A stretch of DNA of 64,000 nt from Mycobacterium seoulense. GTDB lineage: Bacteria; Actinomycetota; Actinomycetes; Mycobacteriales; Mycobacteriaceae. Position numbers and translations under genes: made by a program. How positions within the stretch are numbered: position 1 is the stretch's first letter; every line of letters starts with the position of its first letter. Under the pieces are notes generated by a model. The model was not told the DNA's origin. It made no database searches and saw only the letters and a program-made list of their open reading frames with translations. Positions 56,177-64,000 of the stretch are shown in pieces. The stretch is from contig NZ_AP022582.1 of assembly GCF_010731595.1 (NCBI RefSeq), forward strand, positions 5,084,001-5,148,000. The letters are read 5' to 3'.

Positions 56177-56809
56177 ATGGCCAGGGCTGACAAAGCCACC
56201 GCCGTTGCAGACATCGCCGAGCAGTTCAGGGAGGCGACCGCGACCCTGATCACCGAGTACCGCGGTCTGACCGTGGCCAACCTGGCCGAGCTGCGCCGGT
56301 CGCTCATCGGATCGGCCACCTACTCGGTGGCCAAGAACACGCTGATCAAGCGCGCCGCGTCTGAGGCGGGCGTGGAAGGCCTCGACGAATTGTTCGCCGG
56401 GCCCACCGCCATCGCGTTCGTCACCGGCGAGCCGGTCGACGCCGCCAAGGCCATCAAGACCTTCGCCAAGGACAACAAGGCGCTGGTCATCAAGGGCGGC
56501 TACATGGACGGCCGCGCCCTGACCGTCGCCGAAGTCGAGCGGATCGCCGACCTGGAATCGCGCGAGGTGCTGCTGGCCAAGCTGGCCGGCGCGATGAAGG
56601 GCAACCTCGCCAAGGCGGCCGGCCTGTTCAACGCCCCCGCCTCGCAGGTCGCGCGCCTCGCGGCCGCGCTGCAGGAGAAGAAGGCCGCGGAAGGCCCCGC
56701 CCCTGCCGCGGAACCCGCAGCCGCGGCGGAGCCCGCCGCGGAAACCGCCCCAGAGCCAGCTTCGGAAACACCCGCTGAGGCTCCGGAAGCCCCGGCCGAA
56801 GCCGAATAA
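56177..56809 (+). CDS. rplJ: 50S ribosomal protein L10
   Basis: A 210-residue L10, the base of the L7/L12 stalk. [41 protein letters not shown], then [16 protein letters not shown] and [27 protein letters not shown] are family core. An Ala/Glu/Pro-rich acidic tail of about 40 residues follows, longer than in E. coli but usual in actinobacteria. AGGAGGT precedes the ATG. rplL follows 35 bases downstream. Confidence 0.97.
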   Translation: MARADKATAVADIAEQFREATATLITEYRGLTVANLAELRRSLIGSATYSVAKNTLIKRAASEAGVEGLDELFAGPTAIAFVTGEPVDAAKAIKTFAKDNKALVIKGGYMDGRALTVAEVERIADLESREVLLAKLAGAMKGNLAKAAGLFNAPASQVARLAAALQEKKAAEGPAPAAEPAAAAEPAAETAPEPASETPAEAPEAPAEAE

Positions 56810-56844
56810 CCCCAACCCCGGAAATCAGGAAGGACCCACACACC

Positions 56845-57237
56845 ATGGCGAAAATGTCTACCGACGACCTGCTCGACGCCTTCAAGGAAATGACCCTGTT
56901 GGAGCTCTCCGACTTCGTCAAGAAGTTCGAGGAGACCTTCGAGGTCACCGCGGCCGCCCCGGTCGCCGTCGCCGCGGCCGGCCCGGCCGCCGGTGGCGCC
57001 CCCGCCGAGGCCGCCGAGGAGCAGTCCGAGTTCGACGTCATCCTCGAGGCCGCCGGCGACAAGAAGATCGGCGTCATCAAGGTGGTCCGCGAGATCGTCT
57101 CCGGCCTGGGCCTCAAGGAGGCCAAGGACTTGGTCGACGGCGCGCCCAAGCCGCTGCTGGAGAAGGTCGCCAAGGAGGCCGCCGACGAGGCCAAGGCCAA
57201 GCTGGAGGCCGCCGGCGCCACCGTCACCGTCAAGTAG
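56845..57237 (+). CDS. rplL: 50S ribosomal protein L7/L12
   Basis: A 130-residue L7/L12. The N-terminal dimer domain ([28 protein letters not shown]) is joined by an Ala-rich hinge to the factor-binding C-terminal domain ([40 protein letters not shown]). Several dimers bind L10 and recruit translation GTPases. A GGAAGGA ribosome site lies before the ATG. Confidence 0.97.
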   Translation: MAKMSTDDLLDAFKEMTLLELSDFVKKFEETFEVTAAAPVAVAAAGPAAGGAPAEAAEEQSEFDVILEAAGDKKIGVIKVVREIVSGLGLKEAKDLVDGAPKPLLEKVAKEAADEAKAKLEAAGATVTVK

Positions 57238-57248
57238 CTCCACGTCGA

Positions 57249-57285
57249 AAACCCCCGGGACCGCCCCTGCGGCTCCCGGGGGTTT
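57249..57285. terminator. bidirectional terminator after rplL
   Basis: Twelve-base perfect arms, aaacccccggga (57249-57260) and tcccgggggttt (57274-57285), with an inner ccgc/gcgg stem. The symmetric A and T ends serve both rplL and the convergent TetR gene, whose stop is seven bases further. Confidence 0.9.
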
Positions 57286-57292
57286 CGCGTGC

Positions 57293-57991
57293 TCAGCCCC
57301 GCATCGCCGACTGCAGCGATTGCGCCACCCGCTCGGGTGAATCTCCTAGCGCGACAAGAAGTTTGGATCTCATCGAGTCCAGCACCAGCGCGACGGCCGA
57401 GCCGTCGTCACCGTAGAAGCCGCCCAGTTCGAGCATCACGAACCCGTGCAGCAACGCCCAGAACTGAGCGGCCGTGGCAATGACGGTCGCGTCGTCGGTC
57501 GCCGAGCCCGCGGTGATCCGGCCCGCGCGCATGGAGCGCTGCACCGCGCCCACCAGATGCGCGAAGCTGGGAATGTGCTGCTCGATCTCGGCGACTGACA
57601 GGGTCAGGACGTTGCCCGCCGGCGCGTTGATGCCGTGCGCGCTGGTGCTGCCGAACATCAGGCGATACAGATGTGGCCGCCCGATGGCGAAGCGCCGGTA
57701 CGCGGCGCCGAGGGCGAACAGGTCGGCGACCGGGTCGGTGGTCTGCGGCACCGTCAGCGCGGCGTCGAACTGCCGCAGCCCCTCCGCGGCCACCTCGGCG
57801 ATCAGGCCCCGCATCCCGCCGAAATGGGTGTACAGCGCCATGGTCGACGTACCGGCCGCGCCGGCGACCTTGCGGGTCTGCAGCGCGTCGGGCCCGTGTT
57901 CGTCGAGCAGGTCGACCGCGGCGGACAGCATCCCCTCGCGGACGCCGCGCTGCCCCGCGGGCGCGGGGGGCGAGCTCGCTTGTGAAGTCAT
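57293..57991 (-). CDS. TetR-family transcriptional repressor
   Basis: A 232-residue TetR regulator. The N-terminal HTH is REGMLSAAVDLLDEHGPDALQTRKVAGAAGTSTMALYTHFGGMRGLIAEV, with the recognition helix TSTMALYTHF. The C-terminal ligand domain resembles the TetR_C_13-type (WHG) regulators (RRFAIGRPHLYRLMFGS). ATG 57991 is preferred because GAGAGG lies nine bases ahead; ATG 58000 is possible. It is divergent from the carotenoid oxygenase gene, and a palindrome lies between them. It corresponds to Mtb Rv0653c. Confidence 0.9.
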   Translation of the reverse strand: MTSQASSPPAPAGQRGVREGMLSAAVDLLDEHGPDALQTRKVAGAAGTSTMALYTHFGGMRGLIAEVAAEGLRQFDAALTVPQTTDPVADLFALGAAYRRFAIGRPHLYRLMFGSTSAHGINAPAGNVLTLSVAEIEQHIPSFAHLVGAVQRSMRAGRITAGSATDDATVIATAAQFWALLHGFVMLELGGFYGDDGSAVALVLDSMRSKLLVALGDSPERVAQSLQSAMRG

Positions 57992-58023
57992 CGTTGCCAT
58001 CCTCTCATCCGCGGCGTACGGTA

Positions 58024-58053
58024 CCTATAACAACGTCATAACGATGTTATAGG
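58024..58053. promoter_or_regulatory. TetR-type operator between the divergent genes
   Basis: CCTATAACA at 58024-58032 and TGTTATAGG at 58045-58053 form a perfect nine-base inverted repeat spaced by 12 bases. It is AT-rich in an otherwise very GC-rich context. It lies between the divergent TetR and oxygenase genes, and its right arm covers the oxygenase ribosome site (AGGAG). This is the size and place expected for autoregulation and repression. Confidence 0.8.
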
Positions 58054-58062
58054 AGCTCAGAG

Positions 58063-59544
58063 ATGACGTCACTGCAAACCGCCGAGACCACGAATCCGTA
58101 TCTGGAGGGGTTGCTGGCGCCGGTGAGCGCCGAGGTGACCGCCACCGACCTGCCGGTCACCGGGCACATTCCGGAGCACCTCGACGGGCGCTATCTGCGC
58201 AACGGGCCCAACCCGGCCGAAGAGGTCGACCCGGCCACCTATCACTGGTTCAGCGGCGACGGGATGGTGCACGGCGTCGCGCTGCGCGACGGCAAGGCCC
58301 GGTGGTACCGCAACCGCTGGGTGCGCAGCCTGTCGGTGTGTGCCGCCCTCGGCGAGCCGGCGCCGGGACGGCTCGATCCCAGCGCGGGCATGCTCTCGCT
58401 GGGCGCCAACACCAACGTCCTGACCCACGCCGGGCGCACCCTGGCGCTGGTCGAGGGAGGGGTGGCCAACTACGAGCTGACCGACGAGCTGGACACCATC
58501 GGGACGTGCGACTTCGACGGCACCCTGGCCGGCGGCTACACCGCGCACCCGCACCGCGATCCCCGCACCGGCGAATTACACGCCGTCTCTTACTCATTCG
58601 CCCGCGGGCGGACCGTGCAGTACTCGGTGATCGACACCGAGGGCCGCGCCCGTCGCACGGTCGACATCGAGGTGTCCGGGTCGCCGATGATGCACGACTT
58701 CTCGCTGACCGACTCCTACGTCGTCGTCTACGACCTCCCGGTGACGTTCGACCCGATGCAGCTGCTGCCGGTCAGCATGCCCCGCTGGCTCGGCCTGCCG
58801 GCCCGGCTGGCGATGCAGTCGCTGATCGGGCGGGTGCGGGTACCGAGCCCGATCAGCGCGATGATGAACCGCAGCCCAAAGCATTCGGACCGGATGCCGT
58901 ACGCCTGGGACGCCGACTACCCGGCGCGCATCGGGGTGATGCCCCGCGAGGGCGGCAACTCCGACGTTCGCTGGTTCCCCATCGAGCCCTGCTACGTCTA
59001 CCACCCGCTGAACGCCTATTCCGAGATGCGGGACGGGGCCGAGGTTTTGGTGCTCGACGTGGTGCGCTACTCGCGGATGTTCGACCGCGACCGGCGCGGG
59101 CCCGGCGAGACCCCCCCGACGCTGGACCGCTGGACCGTCAACCTGTCGACGGGCGCGGTGAGCGCCGAGTGCCGCGACGATCAGCCGCAGGAATTCCCCC
59201 GGATCAACGAGGACCTGCTCGGCGGGCCGCACCGGTTCGGCTACACGGTCGGCGCGTACTTCGCCGGAGGCGCCTCCGCGCTGTACAAGCACGACTACGC
59301 GACGGGCGGCCGCGCGGTCGCACCGCTGGACCCCGACCTTTTGCTCGGCGAGATGTCCTTTGTGCCCAACCCCGGCGCCGGCGCCGAGGACGACGGCATT
59401 TTGATGGGCTACGGCTATCACCGCGGCCGCGACCAAGGCCAGCTGGTGTTGCTGGACGCCGCGACGCTCGAGTCGGTGGCAACCGTGCATCTGCCGCAGC
59501 GGGTGCCGATGGGCTTCCACGGCAACTGGGCGCCCACTGGCTAA
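58063..59544 (+). CDS. carotenoid cleavage oxygenase family protein
   Basis: A 493-residue seven-bladed propeller oxygenase. The opening is TDLPVTGHIPEHLDGRYLRNGPNPA, followed by HWFSGDGMVHGVALRDGKARWYRNRWVR. The four iron-binding His appear in TAHPHRDPRTGELHAVSYS, MMHDFSLTDSYVVVYDLPV, EPCYVYHPLNAY and the C-terminal MGFHGNWAP. It cleaves a conjugated double bond in carotenoids, retinoids or stilbenoids with molecular oxygen. Mtb Rv0654 is its counterpart and has been reported to cleave several carotenoids. It is likely controlled by the divergent TetR regulator. Confidence 0.93.
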   Translation: MTSLQTAETTNPYLEGLLAPVSAEVTATDLPVTGHIPEHLDGRYLRNGPNPAEEVDPATYHWFSGDGMVHGVALRDGKARWYRNRWVRSLSVCAALGEPAPGRLDPSAGMLSLGANTNVLTHAGRTLALVEGGVANYELTDELDTIGTCDFDGTLAGGYTAHPHRDPRTGELHAVSYSFARGRTVQYSVIDTEGRARRTVDIEVSGSPMMHDFSLTDSYVVVYDLPVTFDPMQLLPVSMPRWLGLPARLAMQSLIGRVRVPSPISAMMNRSPKHSDRMPYAWDADYPARIGVMPREGGNSDVRWFPIEPCYVYHPLNAYSEMRDGAEVLVLDVVRYSRMFDRDRRGPGETPPTLDRWTVNLSTGAVSAECRDDQPQEFPRINEDLLGGPHRFGYTVGAYFAGGASALYKHDYATGGRAVAPLDPDLLLGEMSFVPNPGAGAEDDGILMGYGYHRGRDQGQLVLLDAATLESVATVHLPQRVPMGFHGNWAPTG

Positions 59545-59713
59545 CGCGCGTTGAATAGGACGGCCGCCGACGGTGGCGGCCGGATCTCAGGTCAGCCAAA
59601 TTTTGCCGGCTGTGCCGCGCAACCCTGATGCCGTGCAGCAAGCGTGCGCTACAGTGACTCATGCCACACAAAAGGGCAGGTGGCGGGCTTGGGCGTCGAC
59701 GGAAGGATCTCCT

Positions 59714-60724
59714 ATGGGTGTCGCTATTGAGGTGAACGGCCTCACGAAGTCCTTCGGATCCTCGAGAATTTGGGAAGACGTGACGCTGGAGATCCCTGCC
59801 GGGGAGGTCAGCGTCCTGCTGGGGCCGTCGGGTACCGGCAAATCGGTGTTCCTGAAGTCCCTGATCGGTCTGCTGCGCCCGGAGCGCGGCTCGGTCGTCA
59901 TCGACGGCACCGACATCCTGCAGTGCTCGGCCAAGGAGCTCTACGAGATCCGCACGCTGTTCGGCGTGATGTTCCAGGACGGCGCCCTGTTCGGCTCGAT
60001 GAACCTCTTCGACAACGCGGCGTTCCCGCTGCGCGAGCACACCAAGAAGAAGGAAGGCGAGATCCGTGACATCGTCATGGAGAAGCTGACCATGGTCGGT
60101 CTGGGGGGCGACGAGAAGAAGTTCCCCGGTGAGATCTCCGGCGGTATGCGCAAGCGCGCCAGCCTGGCCAGGGCGCTGGTGATGGACCCGCAGATCATCC
60201 TCTGCGACGAGCCGGACTCGGGCCTGGACCCCGTGCGCACCGCCTACCTGAGCCAGCTGATCCTCGACATCAACGCCCAGATCGACGCCACCGTCCTGAT
60301 CGTCACGCACAACATCAACATCGCCCGCACCGTGCCGGACAACATGGGCATGCTCTTCCGCCGCAAGCTGGTCATGTTCGGCCCGCGCGAGGTGCTGCTG
60401 ACCAGCGACGAGCCGGTCGTGCGGCAGTTCCTCAACGGCCGCCGCATCGGGCCGATCGGCATGTCCGAGGAAAAGGACGAGTCGACCATGGCCGAAGAGC
60501 AGGCCGCCCTCGAGGCCGGTCAGCACGCCGGCGGTGTGGAGGAGATCGAAGGGGTGCCGCCGCAGATCGTCGCGTCGCCGGGGATGCCGGAGCGCAAGGC
60601 CGTGGGCCGGCGCCAGGCGCGGGTGCGCGAGATTCTGCACACGCTGCCGCAGAAGGCGCAGGCCGCGATCATCGACGACATGGAGGGAACCCACAAGTAC
60701 CGGGCGCACGAGGTCGGCGACTAG
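59714..60724 (+). CDS. mkl: Mce-system ABC transporter ATPase Mkl (MceG/MlaF-like)
   Basis: A 336-residue ABC ATPase. Walker A is LLGPSGTGKSVFLKSLIGLL, FGVMFQDGALFGSMNLFDN is the Q-loop, and FPGEISGGMRKRASLARAL is the signature. LILCDEP-type Walker B is IILCDEPDSGLDPVRTAYL. A C-terminal extension of about 90 residues is typical of Mkl. It energises lipid import by Mce complexes, including Mce4 cholesterol uptake. ATG 59714 is behind AAGGA. A longer start further upstream is possible, since the Mtb protein has an N-terminal extension. No mce genes are close by. Confidence 0.93.
   Translation: MGVAIEVNGLTKSFGSSRIWEDVTLEIPAGEVSVLLGPSGTGKSVFLKSLIGLLRPERGSVVIDGTDILQCSAKELYEIRTLFGVMFQDGALFGSMNLFDNAAFPLREHTKKKEGEIRDIVMEKLTMVGLGGDEKKFPGEISGGMRKRASLARALVMDPQIILCDEPDSGLDPVRTAYLSQLILDINAQIDATVLIVTHNINIARTVPDNMGMLFRRKLVMFGPREVLLTSDEPVVRQFLNGRRIGPIGMSEEKDESTMAEEQAALEAGQHAGGVEEIEGVPPQIVASPGMPERKAVGRRQARVREILHTLPQKAQAAIIDDMEGTHKYRAHEVGD

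Positions 60725-64000
<3,276 letters not shown>

Overview
The window is high-GC actinobacterial DNA from a mycobacterium that is not Mycobacterium tuberculosis (Mtb). The evidence is mycolate methyltransferases (mmaA-type), hadABC, lpqN, mkl, mycobacterial cytochromes P450, GTG/TTG starts, and the order rpmG-hadABC-tRNA-secE-nusG-rplK-rplA ... rplJ-rplL ... mkl-rpoB, which matches the Mtb Rv0634B-Rv0667 block as I remember it. It differs from Mtb in having one intact galT, no toxin-antitoxin genes between mkl and rpoB, no mce2-type operon after the Rv0585c-like gene, and a 5.2 kb group of extra genes between recC and echA3. Gene symbols and Rv numbers rest on remembered family sequences; no search was run.

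Layout. 1-7 kb: an edge-truncated NYN-domain protein, an alpha/beta hydrolase with a CYP135-like P450, a CYP125-like P450, a small secreted protein and an FUSC transporter-like protein. 7-17 kb: galT-galK-Mut7-C, a PAS-ANTAR protein, a DUF385 oxidoreductase, lipoprotein LpqN, a secreted GH92 mannosidase and a large membrane protein with a kinase-like middle. 17-29 kb: a UPF0677 methyltransferase, a VTT membrane protein, a two-gene unit of a DUF2235 (Tle1-like) lipase and a single-HKD phospholipase-D-type enzyme, then recC-recB-recD. 29-34.6 kb (extra block): acyltransferase, SRPBCC protein, MmaA2-like methyltransferase, nitroreductase, methyltransferase, cyanase and patatin.

34.8-42.2 kb: echA3, an Rv0633c-like protein, an MBL hydrolase, an orphan VapB-like protein, tRNA-Thr, tRNA-Met, rpmG, hadABC, tRNA-Trp, secE, nusG, rplK, rplA. 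42.2-50 kb (all minus strand): an ECF42-type sigma factor with its YCII partner, mmaA4, an mmaA3-like gene, mmaA1, lipG, an ABC1 kinase-like protein and a DinB protein. 50-56 kb: a translationally coupled GH38 alpha-mannosidase / SurA-like protein / ROK kinase unit. 56-64 kb: the rplJ-rplL leader and genes, a TetR repressor with a clear palindromic operator before a carotenoid oxygenase gene, mkl, and rpoB, which runs off the right edge.

Functionally, fatty-acid and mycolate synthesis (HadABC dehydratases, then MmaA modification of meromycolates) is interleaved with core translation and transcription genes (L33, L11, L1, L10, L7/L12, SecE, NusG, RpoB). The left half is accessory: redox enzymes, sugar metabolism, mannoside hydrolysis, membrane proteins and double-strand-break processing. 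The most unusual unit is the DUF2235 lipase plus PLD pair beside recD. I saw no rRNA, CRISPR array, insertion sequence or prophage. The longest stretch without a gene is 60725-61119, the rpoB upstream region.
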